Shown in pieces: positions 1 to 14,400 of a stretch of 64,000 nt of DNA; within the stretch, counting starts at the first letter, position 1, and each line of letters starts with the position of its first letter. The stretch is from Motacilla alba alba (Eukaryota; Chordata; Aves; Passeriformes; Motacillidae): positions 3,737,254-3,801,253 of the forward strand of contig NC_052020.1 in NCBI RefSeq assembly GCF_015832195.1. Direction: 5' to 3'. The notes beneath the pieces are model-generated. The model ran no database searches and was not told the origin of the DNA. It saw only the letters and a program-made list of their open reading frames with translations. The translations under genes and the position numbers were made by a program.

Positions 1-3000
1 TAATCCAGCTTGCACACAAAATATTCCAAATCCCTTCCCTGCTTTTCCCCCTTGAAGCCATTTTGGCTTTCAGCTTTAGTTTCTTCCTCTTTCCACTTCT
101 TCTAGTTTTTCCTTTCTGCTTATAGTTTCTTTCCTTTCTTCTTACTACCAAACACTGCTCTCTCTCCAAGCCAACAGTTACCAAACTATCACATTCATGG
201 AAGAATTAACATTAAAGTTTGACTTCAAATTTTTGAGTTACCCCAGAAATTACTGCAGAGAACGTCCAAGGAAGTACAGTCACATGACATACCCTAAAGG
301 CCTAAAGTGATCTGGCCTGAAGAAGCCCCACTAAAGAATACTTATTGGACCTTACTAAGCCTTGGCACAGCCCCTCTAGAAAGGTTGTTCTTACATGAAT
401 AGCACACATATGGACATACATATCAAAATCAAGTTCCAGCTGCAGGCAAAGAAGGGTAACAGTGAGTTCCTTCTGCACTTCTGAAGGAGCAAAGACACCA
501 GGGGTTCACTTTGCTCACCAGCAACTGAAACAAGTATTCTGTGAAATGTGAAAGAATTTAAGGGCCATCTAGTAGGCACCTCCCTACTTACAATTTTGTT
601 TGTAATTTCTGAGGACCAAGAAAACCTCAGAAGGGTAGATATTCTGATGATTTCTTGTTGTGTAAGAAATAAGAATAACTATTTACAGAGTATGACCATA
701 GGAATGACTCTTTAGACTCCCTTGGCTCAGACTAAGTAGGATATTTTTAAAATTTTCAGATCTCATTGCCCCAGGGAGTCAGAAAAAACCTGTATGGGGT
801 GGGTTAAGTTACTTTGTGTGTGCTGCACCTCAAGTACATCAGCACAGGGACCTATCTTAGAAAATTCTGGTGAGCTGCCATGTGCCTTTACCTCAGATTC
901 CTTGATTTCTACATATTCCTTTGAGTTTTCTTTCTCAGCATTACACATAATATTCCCTTACATTACTTAAACCTGCTTACAAATTTAAACTCATGCCAGG
1001 AAAGTCCTTCCTTACAGTTTGCCAAAAGCTTTCCAGCTTTGTGTACGTACCATATTCACACCATGATGTCCACTTTAATTGTCCATGAATCATGATTGCA
1101 GAGATGAGTGGTTTGAATTTACTGATCATTTTCTAGAAAAATGAACACTATCCTCATCATAGCCCTTCAGTAAATGATCTTCCATGGGTTTTTTCAGCAG
1201 CATACATATCCCAGAAAAATACTAGAACACAAAAGATGTCTATTTCTTTCTCACCTTGCATTCTACTTTTCTTTCATGGCATTTCCACAGAGCTGTAGAA
1301 AACAAGATGCATTTTCCAGATTAGAAACTGTTTCACAGTTGTGTCCCCAATGAATGCTCCGCTGTGCAATGTGTCACAAGCAATCTTACAAGCAGCCTGA
1401 GAGAGAGTATGTGTGGGGAAATTCTACAGTGCCTTTGTCTAGACTAGATTATTTGTAATGGTGACATCTGTGTATAAACTACCTTAGGAAATATTAAAAA
1501 TTGATCCATTTTGGTAAATTACTAATAATGCCTTCATCCACATTTAATCAAAGAAAACTCTCATACATCGCTCGCCTGATAGGCAAGTAATAACAACAAC
1601 ATCCTGATTTTGTTGTCATCTCCATTTTTCAGTTGCTTTAACCACTCCATTCCAAATGAATAGAAATGCAAAAGAAAAAGGATTAGCCTGCCCTATAGTG
1701 CTTTGATTCATTCCTGCTTGGCCCTATTGTTCTCCATTGCCGCCTAAACTGGATAAATCTCCTCAAACTGAAGGAAGAGGGGTTCCTTTCCCTCCCTCTC
1801 CAGAGGGAGAGCACAGTAACTGTGGTGAACTGAAAACAGGTCTTCCCACTGAAATTTTTGCTAGACATTGCCATTGATTCCTGGTTTTGTAGAAAACTGT
1901 GATGCTAAAATAAATCATATTAAATCTGCTATTAAGGCACTTTCACTAGGAATGCGCTGAATCTGTCAGTCCATGGGCTGTAAAGAATAAACTCTAACAA
2001 AGATTTCCTAGAGCTGACCAGCAAAGAGGGATGTAATTACTCTGTGACAACACAAATAGTCTCCATCAGCACAAGTGCACCAACATATTGAAGATGCCTG
2101 AAATATCCCTGGTTTGCATCCATATAGACAATATCTATGTGAAGGTATCAAGTCTTTACTTTTTCTCGCAACAGTATATTCCAATTTTTTTTTTTTTTTA
2201 CATAGGTATAACATTTTTAAGCAATTTAAAATTTTAGGCTTCAGAAATCCATACTACAAAACCAGCTCACATAATGTGAATGGAGTTTTTAGGCACCTGA
2301 TGAAAATTTCATAATTTGATTCTCTTTTGGAGGTGTTCCTACTATGTGCACAAATTAATTATGGGCAGTCGGATTAAAAATCAGAATCACCTTTTTCAAA
2401 GCATTCTGATCTTAGCAATGATGAATATATTCCTTGAGAAGATGGTCAAAAAGCCACCTTTTTCCTTCTTTTCCACCCAAAATAAATGCAGCTTGCCCAT
2501 TCTGAGTTTATTTTAATAATACACCAACAAGAACACTGGTGTGGGGAGCAGAGACACAGTTACTACTGCTATTTCACACCAAGATACTACTGGTGGCTGT
2601 TTCAGATGGCCCCGTTGAGAGTTCCATACATCAGAGCATCTTTATCTGGTTGGCCTGCTAGAACAATGCTATTTTGGGGGGGAAGGTGGGGGGAGGAAGA
2701 AATCTATTTTTCAAGTAACAGATGGATAAACAGATGGGTGGAAAAGTCCACTGAATAGTGTGTTGGCTGCCTGTCACTGCCTGTAGGACAGCCAATAAAT
2801 ATCATATGGATTAAACCTGTAAACTAACGTGTCCCTGTTTAATGAGTTCTTGCAGAACAGTAGGTGTTTTCTTGCCAATACCCATAGAAATGAAATGCCA
2901 CTTTGGATAAGGTGAATTTTTGCAAGGAGACCAAACACCTAAGCACAGTTTGTTCTAAGATGAATAACCAAAAGCAAACAGGGAAGGAAGCCACATGGTG

Positions 3001-5103
3001 AAGTGTGTGCATTTTTACAGACTGGTTGTGAGGTGGTCCTTTTGCACATCTGGAACAGATTCCTGCAAATAACTGAACTTTCAGGATACAGTTTACACTT
3101 AGGATAATGTTTTCATACTCCTTACACCTCTTCTTGTGAGAATTTTACACTTTTTTTCTCAGGCTTGCATAAAGTGTTTAATTCAGTAGCCAGCCATGAA
3201 GACACCACCCCAGGCCAACAGCAGAACGCCTATTTCATCTTCTTCTGAGAGATTCTCTCTACTTTGGGCTAACACAAAATCAATGGGAAAAAAATGCTGA
3301 TGTGACATGAAATTCCATGTTTTCTGGCACTCAGGCACCTCAGTGCCCCATGCACCTTGCATTGCAGATGATAACAATTTGCCAAAGACACCGTGGCTGT
3401 GAGGAATGGGTGGCTCCTACTCACCTTAGAACGTACATCAGCCCATTACATGTGGATCATTACGTGAAAGAGCAGTGCCTTTGCTTTTCTTCCAGCCCAC
3501 TGCCTAATATTCACTCAGTCATTTCTAGGTCCTCTGAGATAGAGCTGATAATTTTTTCTTCATTCAACAAACCATCACTGATTTTACAAAGAGAGGTAAA
3601 ACTCTCCCAGGCTCAGCTCCACGGGCTGCAAAATGAGACCGAGAGGAAAACGCTGCACTGCAAAATCTGCCTTGAGAAGGAGTTCAGCTCTCCTGAGCAA
3701 TGCTCCAATGTCTCCCCACATGGAAATGTGGTTCCTGAAGTTTTTCAGAAAATACAAAAGCAAACATTCAGGAACAATAATCACGTGTGAATTTAAGCAT
3801 TCAGTAGCACTTTCAGTAATTTTTCAGGTTTTGATGATTTTCAAAAACTTCCTTGAAGACAGTATTCCTGAAGAGAAAGTGCAGGACTTGTTGATGCCAT
3901 AAAACATAAACTATTTAGTTGTGCCTAGATGGAAAAATATAGAAAAAGAAAATGCAAAATATTTTTGTTATGAAAATATAATCTATAAGCTCACTACCAA
4001 GAGGTAAGGTGAATTTCAATAAAAATTTCTAAACATGTCTAGACAGTTGCAAAATGCTGACAACAATATTTTGCACCACTATCAGGCATAAAATTCTGGA
4101 TGCACCCAACAGAATGTTGCATGACAACAGGAAACTGATTATTATTGGATAAGCAAATGAAAAATGAGTCCAAAATTCCTGAATTGGTGAGAAGAAGATT
4201 TGAGCTAAGGTAGATATAGTGAATATTATCTTTGAAATTTAGAAGTACATTTTGCCATATGAAAGTATCAGCATGAAGGCTTCTTTGCCTTTACACATTA
4301 CCTTTTCCTTGAAGAGCTCCAAATCCTGTAAAGAGGTTAACAGCTTCATGACATTAATTAGTTTAATATTACTCTATTTCCATGAAACGTAGTTAATGTG
4401 ACATAAGAGGAAAGAAACCATCAGCAGTTTAAGACAATTATTTAAAAAAAAATTAAAAAGCATAAAAGGACCTGATCAGTTTAGTGCCCCAAAGAGCTTG
4501 GAAAGGAGAACTGTGAAGAGTTCAGAGGAAGATTTGGGCTCCAGTGTTTGTCCTGCACCATCTGTTGGAGAGCCCAGACAAAGTCAGGGGCTCAGGGGTG
4601 CAGCAGAAGACTAAAGACAAAACTGCTCCAAGGTCAGCAGATTCCTGTTGCCAACAGAACCGCAGGGGCATTGCCACAGGGTGCCCCTGGATCCCTGGAA
4701 GGGTTAAAGGCCAGGCTGGATGGGGCTCTGAGCAACTGAGTGGTACTGTGGACGGTGTCCTGGCCCATGGCAGGGGCTTGGAACGAGGTGACCTTGGAGG
4801 TCTCTTCCAAGCCAGGCCATTCCATGATTCTGTGTACAAAAACACAAAGCACTGAAGTGACGCCATGAGCAGACCCTGCTGAAAAAACTTCTCCTGACTC
4901 CGTTTCCTGATAAACCGTGCTAAGAAAACCCCACATCCCTCCTGCCAGCTCTAAGACACTCCAGTGAATCTGTTGGGACACTGGGGACTCAGAATTGTTT
5001 GCATTTTGAAAAACTGTCTTATGGGTGCTTTTGATTGTTTTTGCCATTTTGTGTTGATTCAGTTGATCCTTCAGCAAAGCTTTCTTAATAATATAAAAAC
5101 CAG
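1..5103. other. Intergenic, downstream of METTL15; no gene seen
   Basis: Apart from the CR1 piece at 4669-4835 this is unique-looking AT-rich sequence. The longest frame outside that repeat (3317-3790, plus strand, 157 codons) shows no domain I recognise and is treated as chance. Confidence 0.6.
4669..4835 (+). mobile_element. CR1 LINE 3'-end fragment
   Basis: 'aaaggccaggctggatgggg', then 'ggcttggaacgaggtgacct', 'ggaggtctcttccaagccag' and 'ccatgattctgtg' form a typical CR1 3' UTR with its tail repeat. Open frames over it on both strands are incidental. Confidence 0.92.
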
Positions 5104-5108
5104 GCAAT

Positions 5109-5428
5109 TGTGGAGACCCTGGGGGGGCCTTCTCTGGTCTAGGGAGACAAAGGAAGCTTCCCTCAAAAAGCTGTCAGTCCCCATGGGCTCCTTCCCCTGT
5201 TCCTATGTCTGTTCCCATGTCCCTGAGCCACTCCTCCCTATTCCCTGACTGGCCCTCACCTTTGTACTGCCCCGGGACCAGAGTCAGTCTCCAGGCCCCT
5301 GCAGAGAGAAGGAGACCCTCCCTGTGTGTGTGTCTGGGACCTGAACATCTTACCAGGCAGCTGAATAAAACATCTGTGGATATTATGCAAAGGTCCTTTT
5401 TGCTTCCTTACCCTGGACTATGCTAGCA
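5109..5428 (+). mobile_element. Solo LTR of an endogenous retrovirus, flanked by a 5-bp duplication
   Basis: This 320-bp unit starts TGTGGAGACC and ends GCTAGCA, so it has TG...CA termini. It is flanked by the direct repeat GCAAT at 5104-5108 and 5429-5433. An AATAAA at 5364-5369 lies about 60 bp from the 3' end, where an LTR polyadenylation signal should be. The GC-rich middle resembles a U3/R region. No internal retroviral sequence adjoins it, so it is a solo LTR left by recombination. A 5-bp duplication fits several ERV classes. The family is not identified. Confidence 0.7.
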
Positions 5429-8400
5429 GCAATTCAGACTGCCACAGTGATGCCATGAGAAAACACATGCAAGAGATTTCTGATCAGAATTTCCTGATTA
5501 TTTCTCCTCTGCCACAGGAGCTTGTCCTAAGCAGAAGCAGGGGACAGAAGAGGATTTGCAGCCCACTGGTGCAAGATGACACTCTCAGTGGTGCTGAGTC
5601 CTCAGTCTAAAACAGGCAGCTGATGCCTGCTCTAACAGCCTCAGAGGATTCTGTGAATATCCCTTCTTATCTTCAGAGCCTTGACAAGGCTCCATCACAC
5701 CCAGCAAGGCCACGGTGCTGAGCAGCCCTCACTCCACACCGACACTGCTCCAGTGCACCCACAAACAGGTAACGCCAGCTTTTCAAAAACAGCTCTCATT
5801 TTCCTTGCCTCTTTGGGCATATGAGGCATGTGCTCATGCAGACATTGCTTGGATTCAGTCTTGCCTAGGGCTGGAGAGCTCCTGAGTGGCTGGGTAGATT
5901 TTCTTAGGCACTACAGCAGCCCTTTGAGTGGCTGCACACCTCTAGGTCTGATTGAAGGGGTGAATTAAAAGTAGAATATTCTCTTTTAGAGTAATGTAGC
6001 ATGTAACCATGCATCTGTACACTTAGTCATCCCTCTATTTGTGAATAAGCCCTCCTGTGAAAGAGCTGCTCTACTCTGGGCATATTATTATGATTGACAG
6101 AATCTGTCAGAAACCATACTGAGGTTTTTGGCCTCTTTTCCTTAACTTACGTGTAGCAGAAAATTTTTTTATATTTTTTTTTTTAAGTAGTAGGAGAGTT
6201 AATAAAACCACTAAAAAGATAGCCAACATAAAGAAACACAGGCACTATATTTTTACCTCACAGGACTGGAGAGTTTCAAATTTTGCCAAGCAAATCTTTT
6301 TCCAACTCCTTCTTTTTTTAACACAGAAGACTTACACACCTGAAATAACTAAATAATTCCATAGAAGCTTAGATTAAAATTAAATGAGGTTTAGATGTCT
6401 GAACTAATTTTTTCTCCTCACCTGGTTAGTATCTGGAGTCTTAGAAATGCCTATGTCCCAGTTCCTTAAGGCAATTCCAAGTCCCCAAAGTCTGACAGCA
6501 TCCAAGATTTCAAGACACAATCATAGAGTAGGAATTTATTCTACTGAATAAGAATAACATGAAACAATCAAGTTTTCTCAGCCTGCTGGATGCATACAGA
6601 TTCAAAGCTACTTCTGTCTTGGAATTTTTGTGTCCCAGCAAGGATGGATTATTCCATAGAACATCAGCCAAAGCAGGGCATGAAGTAATTGTTCACACAA
6701 AAGTAAACACAGTGAAGATTATTGCTAGCCTTTCCATAGTCTTCTCCTTCTTTTTGATTGATTTTTTTTTTCTCAAGATCTATGTTACAAGCAGACTTTG
6801 TTTTCTCAGATATCAAGAGGATTTTTGTCACTTGGCCACTTCAGGCTTACCTTTTCAGCACACAGTGCAGTTAGGTGCACCCACTTTCTCCACCTCTGCA
6901 GCTTTCAGCCCAATGCCTGCCTCCAGCAGATGAGACTGAGATGCCCAGCAACTCAGTGAACAGGTGATTAGATTATTGTACAGGTTGATGCCATCTGCAG
7001 CTGAGTTCATCTGTGAAATTATTTCACCAGACACATAAGGATCTGGTGAATCCAGAATCCAGGCTGCAAAAACTGGAATATTTGGTTTTTAAGGGCTACT
7101 TTAAACACAATATATGCTAGTGCTATCAATGCCTTGCAAAGGTGTGCAAGAGACTCTTATAATTTGAATGATCATAACAAATACTTTCACAAGTGTGTGT
7201 TATCATTTAGGAAAATTTAAAATAACCAAAAAAAAAAAAAAAAGACACAGAAGAATGAGGTTGTGTGTATATTATTACTGAAGTTGCAACATTAACATTG
7301 GATTTAGACCGTGAACCCTTGAATCTCTTACCACTGGATAAAATAAAAAACCTGATCAGTATTCTTTGAAAAACACTGCTGAAAAGTTTAGCATTTAAAG
7401 TGACAGAAACCCCCAACATGGCTGGTTTTATTCCTACAATTTTTTTTTGCTCTCTTTACATTAAAGCCATTGCAAATTTGTAGGAGAAGATGGGAAGAAC
7501 CTGCAAGAAAACAGTTTTAACATATGAGCAATGCAGGCTATGTAGGCTGATACAAATTTCATGTCTCTTATTTAAAAGTCTTAGTGATTCACATTAGATT
7601 ACTTTCTAAATTTATTTGTTGATAGAAGAAAAGCTAAAAAATCTCCAGAAAACAGCCTGCCATTTGAACACCTAAAAATGAAGATAAGAGCAAGTGTGAA
7701 TTATCAGGGTATTTAATTCTTAGTTTTTACCAAACTTTTCCCAATACAATTTTAAAAATTCCAGCTCTTCCTTTATTTCACTTCAGGTTATTTAATGCTG
7801 AAAAACCATGAATGGAAGGTTTCATATATAGTGTTTCTGAACTCAATCAAACCACCTAATGAGGAAAACATCCCATCGAAGTTTAAAACGTATTTTCAGG
7901 TTACAAGAAGTTGAACAGAAATTTTGAACTTCTGTGGTTCCTGTAAAGCTGAACCCCTGAACATTTCCAGATTATATTTTCAGTGTACCAATAATAAATG
8001 TGTTTAAAGAAAAGTGCCAATTTAAGATTTGCACCTGAGATTACAAGTACGGTGCAGTGTGGTCTCCTCAAGCAGCGCTCCGAACGCATCCTTCCCTGTT
8101 CCACATCTTTTCTTAGTCCAAGTTGTGATTCAGAAAGAGAAGAACAGTTCAGGGGTAAAGGCAAGCCCTGAGTCATGCAGGCTCTGTGGAAAGAGTTGGT
8201 GTATCATTAAGCAATAGAGGAGGAAAGAATAATTGATACAGCCATGGGAGGACAGAGCCCACATCTGTGCTCTGTGACTCAGCAGCGGCAGCACTGCAGA
8301 CAAACAGCTCCAAAACAAGTGGGGTCTTTCCAGAGGAGATTTGGCAATTTCCTACAGCCCAGAACATCTCTGCAGCATCACTCACATGTCAGTGGAAGTG

Positions 8401-11400
8401 ATGCACTGCATGAGAGAGTTTGAGAAAACATGGGGCCTCCTTGTGACTTCTGCTGTGCCCTACAGACTACAAACTTAGCACTACATAAACAAAAATCGCC
8501 TCACGAAGGGGAAAGAAACACATTTGAAGCATCACAGATGAAGAACCTGGAGTTTAGCAATGACATTTGCCACCTCAGTTCTGCCATTTTAGTTGCATTA
8601 GTTCCATTATTTTCTCCACACCCTTGTTCATACACGGCTCTTTCAAACCACGGGCACATCACACTGCAGCAGAAACACAGACATTGACTCATCTTGTTTT
8701 TAACTAAACATTAGCTGAACATGCACAGGAAATATAACAAACTCCTTGTCTCTCTGGGAAGAAAATGGGTTTGCTGGTTCCCACTATTGTCAAAAGAAAA
8801 CCCCAACAGAACATGGCTGGGAAGAAGCAGATGACTCTACCAACATTTTCCATGTCCAGCTACTGAGGTATCAAACATAAATACCCGAGGTCAACACAAT
8901 CTAGTGACCTAAAATGAGAAATTATGTTCTTTTGTTTCATTCCCCAGTAGTACAGAATAAATCTTTACATGATAGTTTCCATTTCTTCATCAAGTCTGAT
9001 TGGGAAAACCACCTATGCATCACCTTTGGAAAAACCTGGGCAGTGACACAAAATTCACCCTTACATCTATTTATGCTATTTTTTTTTTTTTTTTGGCCTT
9101 CAAATCACCCCAGATTTGCTTCCATCTCTTTCTTCTTCCACATTCCAATTATTTATATTCCAACATCACAATTCTCTGCAATGGTCATTTGTGAGCCAGT
9201 CTCTCAGCTGTCACACAGGTACAGGTGCAAGACAATATTGCAATAAATGGATTTACTAGTGCAGTCTATCACTGTTGTTCACATTTAAGGGCTTACAAGC
9301 CACTAACACAGGAACTTTCCTTCATTAGCCTGGCTTCTTCCTCTTGAACTAAGGCCTTATCTTCTCAAATACCCTAAGGATGGCCATGGTAATTAATGAC
9401 AAAATATTTCTTTGTGGTGACTATATGTACACACATATGTCTGTATGCATACCACACCTGCATACACATACCATTGGTTTGGGTAAAACAGCACAGATAC
9501 ATGAACTTTGTGCTCAGGTAAACAAAGTGTAGAATTTGTCCAGAAAAATGAAACAGAGATGGAGGAATGGCCAAAACCCCTTCCACTTATTTTTCCTGTA
9601 TCTTCATTTTGGGGTACAGGAGAAAACAGCAGAATTTTCTTTGCTTCTGCTTAAAATCTGAAATAAAACCCATGCTTGTTTTCAGATACATAGGCAACTC
9701 CATTTCCTTCAGCATTCTGACTGAAAGCACTATGCATTTTCCAATGGTCATTATTTGGAAGAAGTGCAATATTCTCATTAGCAACAAGCTAAGAGTTTCC
9801 AACAAGCTCTGCCTTAATTCAGGGACATGAAGAGAAGAGAGAAATAGGATTTATGCAGAGAAAAGGGAGAATTTGAGAAAAAATGCCCTGACTCTTGGGA
9901 AGCAGCAACTAAATGGTACAACCATGTGAAAGCTGCTCTGTGTAAGACAAAGTATTTATCCCCTCAGTTTGCATCTAAAGACTTTACCATCAATAAAGAC
10001 TTTAAGAGTGGCAGTTAGCATAATTTCAAATGAGTTACTTGAGCTTGCATTTCATTGCTTAAGTGATGCTTTACTCAACAGAAGGTGTTTCATACACACA
10101 CAAACCTCTTTATTAGAATTGTGGTAGATGTTTTATATAATAGACAAAGTAACATGCTAATAAAGCTGGAATTAGAGCTATAATACCATTTTGAGACTGT
10201 GCTGGTGCCAGAAGAGTTTTGCAGCAGAAACTATATTGTAACTATATTAATAACAGCTCTACTGTCAGTTCCCTATATGCTTGCCATTTGTAAACAGCTA
10301 TAGATATGTGTAAGCCTACCCATATTTATGATCACTATATATTTCTGCTATTTACCCCTTTTTCCTCATCAGAAATGACTAAAAGGTTAAGGAGATAAAG
10401 TGCACCAGAATTTTCCTCATCCCCCTAATAAACACTGGAAGGTGAGGGAATTTAAAAATACTCTCTTTGCTCTTTCAGATAACTCCAGCCCTGTGCAATA
10501 ATCAGTACACTTTTAGCAATGCCTCTCCACAGATTTTTTCCTCAATCTGACAACTTTACTTCCCCTGTGAGAGGAGGATGAGCCCCATTACAGATCACTG
10601 GAAATATCTGGAGCAGATGGATTGTTATTAATGGGAAGACCAGAATTTGTTTATACAGTCAGAGGTGCCACAACTCTATTTTTAAATACAAATTTAATTC
10701 ATTTAGAAAAGAATACCTGAAAGTTTAAAGAAAGTAGACTGCTGAAACAGGTGATAACACTGTTAGTTTCAAGACCTGGAAAAGTTTAAATAAAGAAAGA
10801 TATAATTACTGAAACTCTGCCAAGATTATAAAAGAAAACAATAATAAATTTCTGCAAGAACATATTAAACCCACACATGAACTACATTTCAAGGAAAGGA
10901 ATCTTTCCCAAAACAGCCACTTAGGTTAAATGGGAGGAAATTATGAAACTGAATCACAAAGCTGTAGGCCTCACATTCATATTAAAAAGAAAAATAATAG
11001 GAACCAATCACCCGCTCTTTGCTGTCTGTGATTGCTACTGTTTATTTATTTTTTTTAAAGCCTAAGCAGGCAAAACTAAATTTTTCTACTAATGAGTATT
11101 TTCAGTGTTGACTCCTCTGAAAAACTAGTGAGGACTTCTCCACAAGTGTTCACCACAGCTATTTTTAATTTACTGCGTAGGCTCAAACATCCTGAATGAC
11201 CCCTTGAATGACCAATGAAAACACTCATTCTGAAAATAATTTTTAACTGTTTCAGCTTCTGTGCCTCTTTAACTCTCAGATAAGCAAAGCTTGCTAATAA
11301 ACCTTTTTCCTTTTCCAATTTACTCTTCACAAAATGCCTTGGTGTGGGTTGAGTGAATTGCTGCCACATTAAAGCCGCCTGCAGTGCTGGGCTGTACTTG

Positions 11401-14400
11401 AACAGCAGCACCTACTTACCCTGGCTGTTAACACCACTGAATATAACAATAATACTCTTGGAAATATCAGTATTTAACCTAATTTATCAATTTGTGCAGA
11501 GATAGAGATGAGGACCTTTTCACAAGTCCCTTTCAAAGACCTGTGGTCATCCCAATGAAGTTTTTTAATTGATTCTCTGCAGAAAGCCAAATAAGGAACA
11601 ACCACTGGCAAAACACTCACCAGAGTTCTACCTGCATTTTGCAAGCAGAACTGGTTACTTCTAGTAGAAAAGTTGGGTAAGCAAAGGTCCTGACGGACAA
11701 GGAGAAGGAGAGGATGCCTGGGTGAGCAAAACAGCCACAGGCAGCCTGCAGTGCAGAAAAACCTGGCAAAATCCATTAAATAATGTGTTAAAATATTAAA
11801 TAATATGCTTATTTCGGCATGCAGACACATTTCATAAACTGCTGGTTGAGCATCAGATAGAATCTCCCATGGGAATTGAATTAGATTCTGAATATTTTTT
11901 CCTATGCATCCTGGTGATCAAAAACATTTCCAAAATATTTGGATTATTATTAAGTGTATATATATGGATATTTGGATATTTTTGCAAACAGGATTTTCAT
12001 CTCATGTTTTCTACATGATGGGCCTTGCCATGGGCCCACTGGTGGAGAGATACACCCTCCATTTATTATTGCAACTTGTGCAGCTCATTGTGACAATAAA
12101 ACCAGCATAGCTGAGGGCTTTCATCCCTCCATAACCTTGGGTGGATTTCTCCAGGCCAGTGGTTAATTTTTTTACTGAGACTTTGATGCCTCTTAAGGAT
12201 CTGTACATTGTCCCTTAGAAACAGCTTTTTAATTAACTTTTTTATTTATTGATGAGTGTAGATGAGAGGAAAGAAGCAAGGGCAATAAGAGAAGCACACA
12301 GTCCCAGTCTATTAACCGCTGCTATTCAGAAATGCTCCAAAACCCCCTTAACTTTCATCTTTTCTCTCTCTAGATAGAAAAAACCAATGTTTTACATTCA
12401 GTAGGGAGGAGAACTGACATCTTTGCCAGCTAATATCTGCATAAAATGAACCCTAGATCAATAGGGTTTTCTATTTACAGACATCTGTCCCAGATGCTGA
12501 TTCTCCAGCAGATTAAACTCAGGGGAGATGAGAAATAGTTGTTGAGATGCTGCTGGAGAGGGGCTCCATGGCCATTTCACATGAAAGACTACAGGGTTCT
12601 GACAGTCTTTAACCTTCTTGGACCAAACAACCCACTACTGGACCAAAGCCCAAACCACTGCATTTGCCAAAACTGTGCCTGTCAAGCTCTTTCTGATTTA
12701 TTTTAATGTGGCATGCTCCTCTGCTGCTCATCACACACTACTTTAAATCATTCTAAATAGAGGGATAGCTGCCATGACTGCTATAAAAAGACAATTGCAG
12801 GCATTGCAAAGAAATCAGTTGAAGATAAAACATGAATTGGCATATAATGACAGTTTGACATACTTGCAAGTCAGATGGTGAGCTGTTTAAGTAGAACATC
12901 ACTGGTGGAAACCCAAGGTGCCTCAGTCAGATTAGTCCGTTCAGGAAAAAAGGTTGTGAGAGACACATTGTTTCTTTGCCCCTGCTGCAACATACCAGCT
13001 AATAAATTTTTGTTGAACAAGGATTAACAGCTCTGCTTTAACTAAATTGCTTTAATTTCCAGGAGTAACATTCATCTGTGCAGTTTTTACTAAATGAGCT
13101 ATTAAAATAAATTCACATCAAGTAATTACAGATTGTATTTAAGATCATTACTTTAAGTGAAATCACAGCTTTTCCTGTCACATTCAGGCATCTCAAAACC
13201 CTTAAGGCCTGCCTAAGCTTTACCTCTGCATGTTGCTGCAATAAAGAAAATGTTATTTTTATGCCATTGCCCCTTTCTGTCATGAAAAGCTGCCAGAGAA
13301 TGCAATGGGCTGCAACTCCCTTCTCCTTGGATTTTGGAAAGGCAGCAGTGGCTGCAGTGAATGCAAATAGAGCTAATAAGAATTAATAAAGCCAACTGGA
13401 TACCAGGCACACACATTCTAACATTTCTCAACTTTTCTCCCAACAATACTTTAAAGCCTTAGAGCATTTCAAGCTGCTGGATTTAACACAGGGACAGATC
13501 CCATATAATTGCTAACTGCCCACCAGCGTAGCATAATTTGGGGAAAAAAAATGGAAGCATGACTCAGGCAATTTGAATTCTATCTTGACTTTAATCACTG
13601 GAAGAGATATTCCCAAAGAACCATCTTTCAAATGAAACACTTCTCTCCACTGCAGAAGATATACCCCTGCAATTTACCCTGCCCAGGAAAAGCTGTGTGT
13701 ATTACTCTTTGTGAGAGTGATGAAATGATCCTGCTTATCCAATAACAACCCTCAGCCTTTATGGCTACCCAAGGCAACTGTAAATTGCACAGTCACCAAT
13801 TACACCATGTACTGCCAGAGGGATCCTGCAGCCCTTACCACCACTGAACAGTCCTTGCAGGCTGCAGCTGGCAGCCAGAGCCAGCCCCACTCAGACATTT
13901 CCCTGCTTTGCCATGCAGGATTGCTTCAGGGACAGGATGATGAGCTGCTAAACTGCGGACCCTAAATCTCCAGCTCCCCTGAAGCTGTCCCCAAAGGCAG
14001 TCTGGTTCTGGCAAAGTGCCTTCTGTCACTCAACAGCCTCCTCTGGAAATGGATTGACGTGGCATTCAAGACTAAGGAAATTGCTCATTGGGAAAAATTG
14101 TGATTACAAAGCTGGATTGATAAATATTTTCACAGTCCTTCAAATTCAACAAGAACCTTACTAGGATATAATTGGAGTCAGAAATGCAGGGAACTCTCTG
14201 AACTTTGGGCCTGTAAGCCAAAGCTTAGAATTAAACCCAGGATTTGACCTGAGACCTTGCAAAAGGCTTCCAAACTCAGGTGCTGGAAGGGAGAATGTGG
14301 ATTTATAGTTTAAAGAGACACCTTAGTTTAGAGAGACACATTAAGCTAAGTAAAGGAAAGTTTAGAGTTTAAGATATAGAAAAAAAGTAGTTCCAGAGGT

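Noticed and set aside
3317..3790. 157-codon plus-strand ORF
   Set aside because: No recognisable domain, overlapping open frames on both strands, low-complexity flanks and no splice or start context; best explained as chance.
4634..5107. 157-codon minus-strand ORF
   Set aside because: It overlaps a CR1 3' UTR fragment and reads through it antisense, so it is not a gene.
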